Assembly (NCBI RefSeq): GCF_012033695.1
Contig: NZ_JAAVJI010000002.1
Coordinates: 310,001-374,000, forward strand
DNA length: 64,000 nucleotides
Source of the DNA: Pseudomonas quercus
GTDB lineage: Bacteria; Pseudomonadota; Gammaproteobacteria; Pseudomonadales; Pseudomonadaceae
Reading direction: 5' to 3'
Made by a program: the position numbers and the translations under genes. Shown piece by piece: positions 38,071-47,800 of this stretch. Position 1 is the first letter of the stretch. Every line of letters starts with the position of its first letter. The notes beneath the pieces are model-generated. The model was not told the origin of the DNA. It made no database searches and saw nothing but the letters and a program-made list of their open reading frames with translations.

Positions 38071-39846
38071 TTACTCGGCCTTGGGTTGCTCGCGCAGGCG
38101 AATGTGCAGCTCGCGCAAAGCCTTGGCATCCACAACGCCCGGCGCCTGGGTCATCACGTCTGCCGCGCTCTGGGTTTTCGGGAAGGCGATCACTTCGCGA
38201 ATCGATTGAGCGCCGGTCATCAGCATGACCAGGCGGTCCAGGCCGAAGGCCAAGCCACCGTGAGGCGGGGCACCGAATTTGAGCGCATCCAGCAGGAAGC
38301 CGAACTTCTCTTCCTGTTCCGCAGCCTCGATACCCAGCAGGCGGAATACCGACTGCTGCATTTCCTTGCGGTGAATACGGATGGAACCGCCACCCAGCTC
38401 GGTGCCGTTGAGCACCATGTCGTACGCGCGGGACAGCGCACCTGCAGGGTTGGCCTCCAGCTCTGCCGGGGTGCATTTGGGTGCGGTGAACGGATGGTGC
38501 AGCGCGCTGAAGCTGCCATCGTCGTTTTCTTCGAACATAGGGAAGTCAACGACCCACATTGGCGCCCATTCGCACGTGAGCAGGCTCAGGTCATGGCCGA
38601 GCTTGATACGCAGCGCACCCAGGGCCTCGCTCACGATCTTGGCCTTGTCTGCGCCGAAGAACACGATATCGCCGTCTACTGCACCCACGCGATCCAGGAT
38701 CACGTTCAGGTTGGCCTCAGGAATGTTCTTGACGATCGGGGACTGCAGGCCATCGACGCCTTTGGCGCGCTCATTGACCTTGATGTAGGCCAGGCCCTTG
38801 GCGCCATAGATGCCTACGAACTTGGTGTAGTCGTCGATCTGCTTGCGCGGCATGCTCGCACCGCCAGGCACCCGCAAAGCGGCCACGCGGCACTTGGGAT
38901 CGTTCGCCGGGCCACTGAAGACCTTGAATTCCACTTCCCGAAGCTGATCGGCCACATCTACCAGTTCCAGCGGGTTGCGCAGGTCTGGCTTGTCGGAGCC
39001 GTAGCGGCGCATGGCCTCTTCGAACGTCATGTGCGGGAAGTCACCGAACTCCAGGTCCAGCACTTCCTTGAACAGTTTACGGATCATGCCTTCGGTCAGG
39101 CCCATGATCTCGCTTTCGTCCAGGAAGCTGGTTTCAATGTCGATCTGGGTGAATTCAGGTTGGCGATCGGCACGCAGGTCTTCGTCGCGGAAGCACTTGG
39201 CGATCTGGTAGTAACGGTCGAAACCCGCCACCATCAGCAGTTGCTTGAACAACTGGGGCGACTGGGGCAAGGCAAAGAAGCTGCCGGGGTGGGTGCGGCT
39301 CGGCACCAGGTAGTCGCGTGCGCCTTCCGGCGTGGCCCGGGTGAGGATAGGGGTTTCCACATCCAGAAAGCCGTTTTCATCCAGGTAGCGGCGAATGCTG
39401 CTGGTAATACGCGAACGCAGGCGCAGCTTGTCGGCCATTTCCGGGCGGCGCAGGTCGATGAAACGGTAGCGCAGGCGCGTTTCCTCGCCTACGTCGGAGT
39501 ATTCGTTGAGCGGGAACGGCGGGGTTTCGGCCTCGTTGAGCACTTCAAGCTCATAACCCAATACTTCGATGGCTCCGGATGCCATGTTGGGGTTCACCGC
39601 GCCAGCAGGGCGCAGGCGCACCTTGCCGGAAATGCGTACCACGTACTCGCTGCGCACCCGATCGGCTGCAGCGAAGGAGCCGGCACGATCCGGATCGAAG
39701 ACCACTTGGGCCATGCCTTCACGGTCGCGGATATCCAGGAAGATGACCCCGCCATGGTCGCGGCGGCGGTGTACCCAGCCGCAAAGGGTGATTTCCTGGC
39801 CGTCCAGGCTCTCGTTCAATTGGCCGCAATAGTGGCTGCGCATCAT
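38071..39846 (-). CDS. aspS: aspartyl-tRNA synthetase (bacterial, probably non-discriminating)
   Basis: A 591-residue class II synthetase. It has an N-terminal OB anticodon-binding domain ([19 protein letters not shown]), motif 2 ([20 protein letters not shown]), the bacterial GAD insertion (~290-400) and motif 3 ([13 protein letters not shown]). Pseudomonad AspRS is known to charge both tRNA-Asp and tRNA-Asn, the latter then amidated by GatCAB. I kept the first of two adjacent ATGs (39846), matching the [10 protein letters not shown]-terminus of related proteins. Confidence 0.97.
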   Translation of the reverse strand: MMRSHYCGQLNESLDGQEITLCGWVHRRRDHGGVIFLDIRDREGMAQVVFDPDRAGSFAAADRVRSEYVVRISGKVRLRPAGAVNPNMASGAIEVLGYELEVLNEAETPPFPLNEYSDVGEETRLRYRFIDLRRPEMADKLRLRSRITSSIRRYLDENGFLDVETPILTRATPEGARDYLVPSRTHPGSFFALPQSPQLFKQLLMVAGFDRYYQIAKCFRDEDLRADRQPEFTQIDIETSFLDESEIMGLTEGMIRKLFKEVLDLEFGDFPHMTFEEAMRRYGSDKPDLRNPLELVDVADQLREVEFKVFSGPANDPKCRVAALRVPGGASMPRKQIDDYTKFVGIYGAKGLAYIKVNERAKGVDGLQSPIVKNIPEANLNVILDRVGAVDGDIVFFGADKAKIVSEALGALRIKLGHDLSLLTCEWAPMWVVDFPMFEENDDGSFSALHHPFTAPKCTPAELEANPAGALSRAYDMVLNGTELGGGSIRIHRKEMQQSVFRLLGIEAAEQEEKFGFLLDALKFGAPPHGGLAFGLDRLVMLMTGAQSIREVIAFPKTQSAADVMTQAPGVVDAKALRELHIRLREQPKAE

Positions 39847-39930
39847 GATGGTCGGTTCACTTATTAGTCAGTCGTGTTCGGCCAGGGCCGCATTACAGGA
39901 AGTGTGCAGCACCCAGCGAAGGGGTTCAAC

Positions 39931-40152
39931 TCAGTCGGCCTTATCGCCGCCTGCCAGGTTTTTCTTGGCACCGGTCTTGAAATCGGTTTCGTACCAGCCG
40001 GTTCCACTAAGGCGGAAGCCTGCACGGGACACCGTCTTCTTCAATTCGGGCGCCGCACAGGCCGGGCAGTCGACCAGAGGCGCTTCACTGATTTTCTGGA
40101 TAGCTTCCAACTGGTGATCACAGCGTTCGCATTGGTAATTATACAAAGGCAT
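39931..40152 (-). CDS. FmdB-family zinc-ribbon protein
   Basis: A 73-residue protein starting MPLYNYQCERCDHQLEAIQ with two CxxC pairs (CERC and CPAC), which define the FmdB/CxxC_CXXC_SSSS zinc ribbon. A putative regulatory role is known only for the methanotroph/methylotroph FmdB; elsewhere it is unassigned. It lies 84 bp before aspS and may be co-transcribed with it. Confidence 0.88.
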   Translation of the reverse strand: MPLYNYQCERCDHQLEAIQKISEAPLVDCPACAAPELKKTVSRAGFRLSGTGWYETDFKTGAKKNLAGGDKAD

Positions 40153-40278
40153 CTTACAGGTGCTCGGCTACAAACAGGGCGCAAAGGGCGCGGGTGGTCT
40201 CAAGCGCGGAATTATATCTGGTTAACCGCGCCCACCTGCAAGCGCCCCGCAGCCATGTTTATCGCCTCCTGCACTTAT

Positions 40279-40620
40279 TCAGGCGTCTGCAGGCATGCCT
40301 GCATTGTGTTCTGACAGGGCATAAGCGACGCAAACGACCCTGACCAGCCCGCTGAAATTCTTCACCCCCCCATAACGCAGATGTACCTCACGGTCCAGAT
40401 AGGACAACAACTGACTGACCGTACAACCGTTTCGATCGGCAAGGGACTGCAAGATATTCCAGTAGACCTGTTCCAGGCGCAGGCACGTTGCAAAGCCGTT
40501 GAGCCGCACAGACCGTGCGGTTGGCCGCGCCAGTGCCATGTTGAAATCCTTCTGGAACGGATCAAGCAACAGTTTAGCGGCGCTGCAACCGCGATCAAAA
40601 CGCGAACACTCCATAGACAT
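40279..40620 (-). CDS. ribbon-helix-helix domain protein
   Basis: A 113-residue protein. The C-terminal two-thirds (ARSVRLNGFATCLRLEQVYWNILQSLADRNGCTVSQLLSYLDREVHLRYGG...) fit the RHH_4-type ribbon-helix-helix, a beta-strand followed by two helices. Such proteins bind DNA as dimers or act in metabolism-linked regulation; no target is evident. ATG 40620 is preceded by GGAAGG; an internal start at MALARPTA is an alternative. Confidence 0.7.
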   Translation of the reverse strand: MSMECSRFDRGCSAAKLLLDPFQKDFNMALARPTARSVRLNGFATCLRLEQVYWNILQSLADRNGCTVSQLLSYLDREVHLRYGGVKNFSGLVRVVCVAYALSEHNAGMPADA

Positions 40621-40828
40621 ATCCACACCTTCCTTGGCTCTATTCCCATGCATGGGTGCATGGCAGAAGCTATGAAAGCTTTGGCGACGTGGTAAAGGTA
40701 GGGAGCGAAGCGATGGGGGCCGTAGGAAAAGGCGGCCTGAGATGCAAGCGGCAAGCGGAACGGCGTGGCCCGGGACCAGCCGTGAGACCAGACCCAGGCA
40801 CATAAACTTGCCGCTTGAAGCTTGAAGC

Positions 40829-41302
40829 TTATTTCTCTTCCAGCATGGCCCGCAGCATCCAGGCGGTTTTTTCGTGAGTTTGCATACGCTGGGTCAGCAG
40901 GTCTGCAGTTGGCTCGTCGCTGACTTTATCCAGCAGCGGGAACAGGCTGCGGGCGGTGCGCACGACGGCTTCCTGGCCCGTGACCAACTGCTTGATCATG
41001 TCTTCAGCGGCAGGAACGCCCTCTTCTACCGTAATCGAGGACAAGCGTGCGTACGTGGCATAGGTGCCAGGGGCAGGAAAGCCCAAGGCGCGGATGCGTT
41101 CGGCGATAGAGTCCACGGCCAGGGCCAGTTCGTTGTATTGCTCCTCGAACATCAGGTGCAAGGTACGGAACATGGGGCCGCTGACGTTCCAATGGAAATT
41201 ATGGGTCTGCAGGTACAGCACGTAGGTGTCCGCAAGCAGGCGGGACAAGCCTTCTACAATGGATTTGCGGTCTTCTTCACTGATACCGATATCGATTGCC
41301 AT
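40829..41302 (-). CDS. Dps-family ferroxidase / DNA-protection protein
   Basis: A 157-residue ferritin-like Dps protein. Ferroxidase ligands at the dimer interface fit [13 protein letters not shown] (His) and [13 protein letters not shown] (Asp and Glu). Members oxidise Fe(II) with peroxide and store iron as a dodecamer. The sequence belongs to the branch near E. coli Dps and the P. aeruginosa Dps-like gene in the same context next to aspS. No long DNA-binding N-terminal tail is present. Confidence 0.9.
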   Translation of the reverse strand: MAIDIGISEEDRKSIVEGLSRLLADTYVLYLQTHNFHWNVSGPMFRTLHLMFEEQYNELALAVDSIAERIRALGFPAPGTYATYARLSSITVEEGVPAAEDMIKQLVTGQEAVVRTARSLFPLLDKVSDEPTADLLTQRMQTHEKTAWMLRAMLEEK

Positions 41303-41671
41303 GGATATTCCCTTGTTGAGTGAAACGTTTCAAAAGATGCACACGCTACTGTAGCAAGACCGCCGTTTGGCTGCAGCGGTCACGGCAGAGCCGCTGGCGC
41401 CGCGTGTCTGCAAAAAGTCATTAGTCTGTGCGATCCGCGAGATGCAATTGAGCTAACGGGGCTATTTCCTGTTAAATAGCCAGGTGCCGAAGGCGCGTTG
41501 CCAATCCCTTTCGAGTCGCCGCTTCCTTTCTTGTTCCATGCGGTTGCCGTGCGGGGTTGGCACGCAGGTGCATAGGCCAATCCCTCCAGCTGTTTTTCGT
41601 TCAACATTGTTTACGTGCACTGCGAGGGATCAGCGCTTTATTGATCCTCTGGAAAAATGTGAGTCATACCC
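41303..41671. other. intergenic region with two hairpins before the cold-shock fusion gene
   Basis: 369 bp between divergently transcribed genes. I see an 8-bp hairpin (GGCTATTT 41460-41467 with AAATAGCC 41474-41481) and a second stem in the probable mRNA leader (GAGGGATCA 41624-41632 with TGATCCTC 41642-41649, one bulged G) ending 22 nt before the ATG. I recognise no named RNA family or operator. Confidence 0.45.
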
Positions 41672-42274
41672 ATGTTGAAAACCGTTCATCTGATGACAGG
41701 CGCAGGCGCATTGCTGCTGGCCGCCTTGCCTGGCTTGATGCCAGGCGCCATGCCTTACCTCTCGCAAACCGATGCCTTTCACCTGGCCTTCATCGGCCTG
41801 GGCAACCTGCTGTTCGCCCCCTTGATTCCGCAATGGAAACAAAACCCTCGGCAAACCTTGCAAACCTTTGTAAGCGCCCTACTGGTACTCGCCGCTGTGC
41901 TACAGGCGCTGGTGCTGTACGCACCTCTGCCACTGGTGGCAGGGGAACCTGCAGTATGGCTGGGCCTGCTGTCGATGCTGGCGGCCGTCGTGCTTCAACT
42001 GGCCGCCAGCCGGCCCAAGCAGTACGTAGCGCCCGCACCGGCGAACTTCAATGCGGCCAACCGTGATACCGGTACAGTGAAGTGGTTCAACACCTCCAAG
42101 GGTTTCGGGTTCATTTCTCGTGACTCAGGGGATGACATTTTCGTGCATTTCCGCGCCATCCGCGGCGAAGGTCATCGCGTGCTCGTGGAGGGCCAGCGTG
42201 TGGAATTCTCTGTCATGAACCGTGACAAAGGCCTCCAAGCCGAGGATGTGGTAGCAGCAGCCCCAGGGCGCTAA
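41672..42274 (+). CDS. membrane protein fused to a C-terminal cold-shock domain
   Basis: A 200-residue protein. The N-terminal ~115 residues hold three to four hydrophobic helices; residues ~130-200 are a full cold-shock OB fold ([31 protein letters not shown]) with intact RNP1 (KGFGFI) and RNP2 (DIFVHF). This fusion is known at the same place in pseudomonads; its function is not established. It would place a nucleic-acid-binding domain at the cytoplasmic face of the membrane. The ATG has only a weak ribosome binding site. Confidence 0.85.
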   Translation: MLKTVHLMTGAGALLLAALPGLMPGAMPYLSQTDAFHLAFIGLGNLLFAPLIPQWKQNPRQTLQTFVSALLVLAAVLQALVLYAPLPLVAGEPAVWLGLLSMLAAVVLQLAASRPKQYVAPAPANFNAANRDTGTVKWFNTSKGFGFISRDSGDDIFVHFRAIRGEGHRVLVEGQRVEFSVMNRDKGLQAEDVVAAAPGR

Positions 42275-42282
42275 CGCTACAT

Positions 42283-42492
42283 CTAGTAGTGGGGGGGCGG
42301 CGCTTCATCACCACCCTCCCCATACTGCCCCCCTGCTATTTCCCTGTACCGTTCTATCAACTGGCCAAGTTGCGCCGCCATCAAGGTGAGCTGCCGCTGC
42401 TGCTCTACCAGCACCTCGTTCAGCTCATGAATCGTGTCGTCCTGGAAAGCCAGGCGTGTTTCCAGCTCTGTGACGCGGTCTTCAACGTTCAT
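42283..42492 (-). CDS. slyX: SlyX family coiled-coil protein
   Basis: A 69-residue protein, almost entirely a coiled coil ([33 protein letters not shown]), ending in the PPPHY motif typical of SlyX. Its function is unknown. ATG 42492 overlaps the 3' end of the HIT gene by 11 bp, so the two are coupled. Confidence 0.92.
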   Translation of the reverse strand: MNVEDRVTELETRLAFQDDTIHELNEVLVEQQRQLTLMAAQLGQLIERYREIAGGQYGEGGDEAPPPHY

Positions 42493-42916
42493 CCGTATCA
42501 GCCCATGCAAAGTCGCCTGTCAGGCTATGGCGTAGTTGTGCCTTGAACTGCTCAAGGCGCTCATGTTCATAACTGGCCGCAGCCACCCTTCCCCACACTG
42601 GCGCAGGCCAGGCCGCATCGCGGGTATAGCGAGCAATGACGTGTATGTGCAACTGGGCGACTACGTTACCCAGGGCAGCCACATTTATCTTGTCCGCCTC
42701 TACCGCCGCTTTTAACTGCTGCGCCACCAACGCCGTTTCACGGGCAAGCTGCGCCTGGTCAGCACTTTCCAGCTCGAACGCCTCGGTGATGCCTGACCGG
42801 CGTGGCACGAGAATCAGCCAAGGGTAATTGGCGTCCTTGCTCAGCAATAACCTGCACAGCGGGAAATCCCCTAGCACCCACGTATCCGCCTGCAAGCGGG
42901 GATCAAGCTCGAACAT
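42482..42916 (-). CDS. HIT-domain nucleotide hydrolase
   Basis: A 144-residue HIT-superfamily protein. The histidine triad reads QLHIHVIAR: the middle and last histidines are kept and the first is Gln. The middle His is the nucleophile in this superfamily, so activity as a nucleoside phosphoramidate or dinucleotide hydrolase remains possible. AGAGGA precedes ATG 42916; upstream codons in frame lack support. It forms an operon with slyX. Confidence 0.87.
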   Translation of the reverse strand: MFELDPRLQADTWVLGDFPLCRLLLSKDANYPWLILVPRRSGITEAFELESADQAQLARETALVAQQLKAAVEADKINVAALGNVVAQLHIHVIARYTRDAAWPAPVWGRVAAASYEHERLEQFKAQLRHSLTGDFAWADTDER

Positions 42917-43675
42917 TGCTGTTTCCTCTATAGGGCAACCGCCTGGACTGGCGAAGGCCACAAGCATACCTGCCAAGGTGCTGATTGGGATGGATAGCCT
43001 GCGCCAAATCGGCCTGGCCTGTGTAAGCCCGCGCACCTTATCGGGGCACATAATAGGATGAGCATTGGGATAGAACCCATACCACCTAGGCGCTTCGTTA
43101 GGTGCTTAAGCCAAACGGTGCTAAGCGGAGGCTTGCTAAGCACGAACTTTAGGCTAGCCTGTGCTGCGCCAGTGCTACTTTTCGCACCATAACGGTTCAG
43201 GATGAGCCCATTAGGTGCGCGCTAGCCGTTATTCATCAATAAGTAACGGAGCATTGGTAACACTTTACTGAGGATTGACCGAGCACCATATTAAAGCGCA
43301 ATGCCTGTCAAGGCTTGGTGGAAGCGCCCTAACCCCAATGACAGCAGGGTTTTACGCTGCCTGGGTAAAAAAAGTGAAAATTTTGTGAGCTACCCGCTGG
43401 ATTGAGCACAGTTGTTGCAAATACTTCAGCAAGCCGGTCACAGCAGGGCAGTCGGCCCCGGCAAGGAGCCTTGGTAGGCACGAGGCAGCGGACACGACGC
43501 AAAGGATAAAACGTGGCACCCGAGATTTTACCTTCCTGCCCGGAAGGCCATCAGTGGTGCTGCAGAACAACCGTGAGCATGACACTGGTCATGCCACACC
43601 TGATAAAGAAAGAGCTGGCCAGATAAAAAACAGGCGGCTGGCGGCACTTCCTAAAAACCAAAGGAGCAAGTCACG
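42917..43675. other. 759-bp non-coding stretch between the HIT and OprD genes
   Basis: No convincing gene in any frame. It holds an imperfect stem-loop (43097-43147), a palindrome AGGCTAGCCT (43151-43160) and a more AT-rich second half leading to the porin gene's ribosome binding site AAGGAG. I found no named regulatory RNA and no clear promoter motif. It divides the HIT/slyX promoter from that of the porin. Confidence 0.55.
43097..43147. repeat. imperfect stem-loop with repeated GCTAAGC motifs
   Basis: GTTAGGTGCTTAAGCC (43097-43112) pairs imperfectly with GGCTTGCTAAGCACGAAC (43130-43147), leaving small bulges; the 17-nt loop carries a further copy of GTGCTAAGC. A smaller hairpin CACCTA/TAGGTG (43083-43104) overlaps its left arm, so two alternative folds are possible. 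Confidence 0.5.
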
Positions 43676-44983
43676 ATGAAAGTGATGAAGTGGAGCGCGA
43701 TTGCACTGGCAGTAACTGCAGCGGCAGGCTCGCAATTGGTCATGGCCGAGGCATTCGTCAGCGACCAGGCAGACGCCAAGGGCTTCGTTGAAGACAGCAC
43801 CCTGAACGTGTTGCTTCGCAGCTACTATTGGAACCAGGACAACAAGGACCGCAGTGACGACGGCAAAGGCTGGTATGGCGGTGTTCACGGCGTGTACAGC
43901 TCCGGCTTCACCACCGGCACCGTTGGGGTAGGTGTCGATGCATTCGGCTATTTCGCCGCCAAACTCGATGACAACAGCCATGGCACAGGCAACCTTCCTG
44001 TGGGTTCCGATGGCCGTACGGATGATACGTTTGGCAAGGCGGGTGCTGCCGCCAAGTTCCGTATCTCCAAAACCATGCTCAAAATCGGCGACATGCAGCC
44101 CTCCACCTCTCCAGTCTTTGCAGTGGGCGGCTCACGCATCACGCCTCAGACCGCTAGCGGCATCAGCCTGATGACCAGCGAGATCAAAGGCCTGGACCTG
44201 GAAGCAGGCCATTTCTACTCCTCCAGCTCTGCCTCCAACAGTAACCGCGACGGCGAACTGTGGGCTACCTATGGCAGCGTTACTGCAAGCTCTGTAGATT
44301 TTGGCGGTGGCCGCTATCAGATCAATGACAACTTGAGCGTGGGTGCTTATGCATCCGAGTTCAAAGATGTGTGGAACCAGTACTACGGTAACGTGAACTA
44401 CGTGTTGCCATTGGCCGACAGTCAATCCCTGACTTTCGACGCCAACTATTACAACACTCAGGATCAAGGTAGCGCCAAGGCCGGTGATATCAACAACAAT
44501 ACGTACTCGCTCTCCGCGGCGTATTCGTTCCTGACTGCTCACACCGTTACCTTAGCCTTCCAGAAAGTGAACGGCAGCACGGCGTTCGATTACCTGGGCG
44601 TAGGCCGTAACGGTTCAGGGGAAGGCGGCGATTCTATCTTCCTCGCCAACTCCATCCAGATCTCGGACTTCAACGGCGCTGGCGAAAAATCCTGGAAGCT
44701 GCAATACGAACTCAACATGGCTTCCTACGGCGTGCCTGGCCTTACCTTCATGGGCCGCTATGTCAAGGGTGATGACATCAAGGGCTATTACGGTAGCCGC
44801 TTCGCCAGCGATGCTGACCACCATGAGACCAACGTTGAAGCCAAATACGTCGTTCAGGAAGGCCCGGCCAAAAACCTGTCCTTCCGTACGCGCCTTGCCT
44901 GGCACCGCGCCAGTACCGAGCAGATCGACGGCAACTCCAACAACTTCCGCTTGATCGTGGACTACCCGATCTCGATTCTGTAA
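43676..44983 (+). CDS. oprD: OprD-family outer-membrane porin
   Basis: A 435-residue porin with a 24-residue signal peptide (AAAGSQLVMA|EAFVSDQAD), an N-terminal segment DSTLNVLLRSYYWNQDNKD, repeated beta-strands and the C-terminal VDYPISIL strand characteristic of OprD/Occ channels. Members take up basic amino acids, dipeptides or organic acids; some admit carbapenems. The position beside HIT/slyX and proS is that of oprD itself in P. aeruginosa, but substrate specificity cannot be read from the sequence. AAGGAG is 9 nt before ATG 43676. Confidence 0.9.
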   Translation: MKVMKWSAIALAVTAAAGSQLVMAEAFVSDQADAKGFVEDSTLNVLLRSYYWNQDNKDRSDDGKGWYGGVHGVYSSGFTTGTVGVGVDAFGYFAAKLDDNSHGTGNLPVGSDGRTDDTFGKAGAAAKFRISKTMLKIGDMQPSTSPVFAVGGSRITPQTASGISLMTSEIKGLDLEAGHFYSSSSASNSNRDGELWATYGSVTASSVDFGGGRYQINDNLSVGAYASEFKDVWNQYYGNVNYVLPLADSQSLTFDANYYNTQDQGSAKAGDINNNTYSLSAAYSFLTAHTVTLAFQKVNGSTAFDYLGVGRNGSGEGGDSIFLANSIQISDFNGAGEKSWKLQYELNMASYGVPGLTFMGRYVKGDDIKGYYGSRFASDADHHETNVEAKYVVQEGPAKNLSFRTRLAWHRASTEQIDGNSNNFRLIVDYPISIL

Positions 44984-45013
44984 CCGAATCGCGGCGAGCC
45001 AGCTCCACCGAAC

Positions 45014-45037
45014 AGCCCGGCCTAGCGCCGGGCTTTT
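45014..45037 (+). terminator. Rho-independent terminator after oprD
   Basis: Stem AGCCCGGC / GCCGGGCT with a 5-nt loop followed by TTTT, 31 bp after the porin stop and before proS. Confidence 0.9.
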
Positions 45038-45103
45038 CATTGGCGCTGCTTGCTCCGTACAATGACCCGCTAAATCCGAATTCAGCAACCGACACGGCCT
45101 ACC

Positions 45104-46819
45104 ATGCGCACTAGTCAATTCCTGCTCGCCACACTCAAAGAAACCCCGTCCGACGCGGTGGTTATCAGCCATCAGCTGATGCTCCGTGCGGGGATGATCC
45201 GCAAGCTCGCTTCCGGCCTGTACACCTGGCTGCCGATGGGCTTGCGAGTGATGCGCAAGGTTGAAGCCATTGTGCGTGAAGAAATGAACGCCGCCGGCGC
45301 CCTGGAAGTGCTGATGCCTGGCATCCAGCCTGCCGAGCTGTGGCAGGAGTCTGGCCGCTGGGAACAATATGGGCCTGAGCTGCTGCGCCTGAAGGACCGC
45401 CATGCGCGGGAATTCTGCGCAGGCCCTACCCATGAAGAAGTGATCACGGACATTGCACGCAACGAGCTGAATAGCTACAAGCAGTTGCCGATCAACCTGT
45501 ACCAGATCCAGACCAAATTCCGTGACGAAATCCGCCCACGCTTTGGCTTGATGCGTGGCCGCGAGTTCATCATGAAGGACGCCTACTCCTTCCATGCCGA
45601 CCAGGCTTCCCTGCAGGCAACCTACGACCGCATGCACCAGGCGTACTGCAATATCTTCACCCGCCTGGGCCTGAACTTCCGCCCTGTGGAAGCCGACAAC
45701 GGCTCCATCGGTGGTGCCGGCTCCCACGAATTCCACGTGCTGGCCTCTTCGGGCGAAGACGACATCGTATTCAGCAATGGCTCCGATTACGCCGCCAACA
45801 TTGAAAAGGCCGAGGCCCTGCCACGCGAGACCGCTCGCGGCGCTGCAACCGAAGCCCTGCGCCTGGTAAACACACCGGATACCAAGACCATTGCCGCGTT
45901 GGTAGAAGGCTTCAACCTGCCCATCGAAAAAACCGTGAAGACGCTGGTGGTGCACGCCGCTGAAGAAGGCAAGCTGATCGCCCTGGTGATCCGCGGGGAT
46001 CACGAGCTGAATGAAATCAAGGCCGGTAACCACCCTTTGGTGGCGAGCCCCCTGGTCATGGCAGGCGAAGCCGAACTGCGCGAGGCTATCGGCGCAGGTG
46101 CCGGGTCCCTGGGCCCGCTGAATCTGCCCCTGCCCTGCATCATCGACCGCTCGGTGGCCTTGATGAGCGATTTTGCCGTCGGTGCCAACATCGACGATAA
46201 GCACTACTTTGGCGTGAACTGGGAGCGTGACCTGCCGGTGCCGGAAGTAGCAGACCTGCGCAACGTGGTGGAAGGCGACCCAAGCCCTTGTGGCAATGGC
46301 ACCCTGGAAATCAAGCGCGGTATCGAAGTGGGCCATATCTTCCAGCTGGGCACCAAGTACAGCGAAGCCATGAAAGCACAGGTGCTGGGCGAGAACGGCA
46401 AGCCTGTGACCATGACCATGGGTTGCTACGGCATTGGTGTTTCCCGCGTAGTGGCCGCAGCCATTGAGCAGAATCACGACGCCAACGGCATTATCTGGAG
46501 CGACACCCTGGCACCGTTCCAGGTGGCGCTGGTGCCATTGCGCTACGAAACCGAACAGGTGCGTGAAGCCACGGATACCCTGTACTGCGAATTGACCGCA
46601 GCAGGTATCGATGTGCTGCTGGATGACCGCGACAAGAAAACCAGCCCTGGCATCAAGTTCGCCGACATGGAGCTGATTGGTATTCCGCACCGGATCGTCA
46701 TCAGCGACCGGTCCCTGGCCGAAGGCAAGCTGGAATACAAGCAGCGCACGCAAAGCGATGCACAGAGCATGGATGTGGCGGACGTTCTGCCCTTCCTGCG
46801 CGCACGCCTGGGCCGCTGA
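45104..46819 (+). CDS. proS: prolyl-tRNA synthetase (bacterial type with editing domain)
   Basis: A 571-residue class IIa synthetase. Motif 1 lies near [18 protein letters not shown], motif 2 around [26 protein letters not shown], and motif 3 near [17 protein letters not shown]. The insertion (~225-405) is the INS editing domain that clears alanyl-tRNA-Pro, followed by the C-terminal anticodon-binding domain. It starts 67 bp after the porin terminator. Confidence 0.97.
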   Translation: MRTSQFLLATLKETPSDAVVISHQLMLRAGMIRKLASGLYTWLPMGLRVMRKVEAIVREEMNAAGALEVLMPGIQPAELWQESGRWEQYGPELLRLKDRHAREFCAGPTHEEVITDIARNELNSYKQLPINLYQIQTKFRDEIRPRFGLMRGREFIMKDAYSFHADQASLQATYDRMHQAYCNIFTRLGLNFRPVEADNGSIGGAGSHEFHVLASSGEDDIVFSNGSDYAANIEKAEALPRETARGAATEALRLVNTPDTKTIAALVEGFNLPIEKTVKTLVVHAAEEGKLIALVIRGDHELNEIKAGNHPLVASPLVMAGEAELREAIGAGAGSLGPLNLPLPCIIDRSVALMSDFAVGANIDDKHYFGVNWERDLPVPEVADLRNVVEGDPSPCGNGTLEIKRGIEVGHIFQLGTKYSEAMKAQVLGENGKPVTMTMGCYGIGVSRVVAAAIEQNHDANGIIWSDTLAPFQVALVPLRYETEQVREATDTLYCELTAAGIDVLLDDRDKKTSPGIKFADMELIGIPHRIVISDRSLAEGKLEYKQRTQSDAQSMDVADVLPFLRARLGR

Positions 46820-46837
46820 TCAATACATAGGGCGTTC

Positions 46838-47776
46838 ATGTTTACCACACGTTTTTCGCTGTCTGGAACGGCCGCCATGTGCGGCCTGTGCCTGCTGGCC
46901 GGCTGCGCCAACCACATGTCTCAACGAAGCGAGCAGGAGGCACGCACCGAGCGCAAACCCGTTGAGCATCACTTGTCGCTGGAGGTGGGGGACCCTTTGA
47001 TGGAACAGCCACAGCGACGGGTGCGTGTTACAGAGCAGTCCACGTTCGAGGTGACAGACTTCGAAGTGACCCGCCGCTATGACCGCTACACGCCTTACCA
47101 ACCCTGGCGCGAGTTCTACGAAGTCCCCTTGGGGGCCGTGGCCGTGGTAGCGGGTGTGGCCGCCAACGCGTTGAATGTTGTGCTGTTAGGGCGCCTGCCG
47201 GAAAACGTGACACATGGGTGGATCAATTACGGCTTTGCCGGGGTGAATCCTTTCATGAACACCCAATCCAACGGCCGTGCGGAACAGAACCTGGCAGGCA
47301 TTGAAGAGGTACAGCGCGACAAGCGCCAGGAGGTGCTTGCCGAGCCGTGGGTAGAAAAGCCCGTAGAGGTGACAGCGGGTTCTGAGGTGTATGCGCTCAA
47401 TACCGACAGCAAGGGCTACCTGCGCTTGAACCTGCTGGATGCGCCTTTTGCCGACCAGGACCTGCGCCGTGTGAACCGCCTTGTGTTGATGGCAAAGGAT
47501 GATGACGGTACGTCCCGCGCCGACGCAACGCTGCAGCTTGCTGCCACCCTGCGAACACGCGTAGCCGAAGCCCGTGGGCTGATCTATGACGACTTGGAGG
47601 ACGACGAGGTGAGCCAGTGGGTATACCGAGTCAAACGCCTGTCACAGCTAGGGTTTGAAGACGAAGCCAATGGGCTGCAGCAAAGCCTGCTGGAGCTGAC
47701 CCGCAATGATCCGGAACTTCACCAGGACTTTATCAAGGCACTGGCACGGGATGCAGGGCGCGTTGTGGATCAGTAA
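46838..47776 (+). CDS. outer-membrane-type lipoprotein of unknown function
   Basis: A 312-residue protein with a lipobox LLAGC|ANHMSQ (Cys at ~23), which predicts lipidation. A hydrophobic stretch (GAVAVVAGVAANALNVVLLG, ~100-119) lies inside it, and the C-terminal part is helical and acidic (LIYDDLEDDEVSQWVYRVKRLSQLGF). I do not recognise a named domain. The gene starts 18 bp after proS and is probably co-transcribed; the same arrangement occurs in other pseudomonads. Confidence 0.75.
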   Translation: MFTTRFSLSGTAAMCGLCLLAGCANHMSQRSEQEARTERKPVEHHLSLEVGDPLMEQPQRRVRVTEQSTFEVTDFEVTRRYDRYTPYQPWREFYEVPLGAVAVVAGVAANALNVVLLGRLPENVTHGWINYGFAGVNPFMNTQSNGRAEQNLAGIEEVQRDKRQEVLAEPWVEKPVEVTAGSEVYALNTDSKGYLRLNLLDAPFADQDLRRVNRLVLMAKDDDGTSRADATLQLAATLRTRVAEARGLIYDDLEDDEVSQWVYRVKRLSQLGFEDEANGLQQSLLELTRNDPELHQDFIKALARDAGRVVDQ

Positions 47777-47800
47777 TACGTGTGGGGCCTGTGCCTGGGC

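Noticed and set aside
37996..39867. A 623-codon plus-strand frame
   Set aside because: Antisense shadow of aspS, a certain gene; its His/Gln/Ala-rich content is typical of high-GC antisense frames.
43097..43147. Reading the intergenic hairpin as an integron attC site
   Set aside because: There is no integrase, no gene cassette and no convincing pair of core sites with correct spacing; only a superficial resemblance.
44615..46753. A 712-codon minus-strand frame
   Set aside because: Antisense to proS and the end of the porin gene; no family resemblance and no ribosome binding site.
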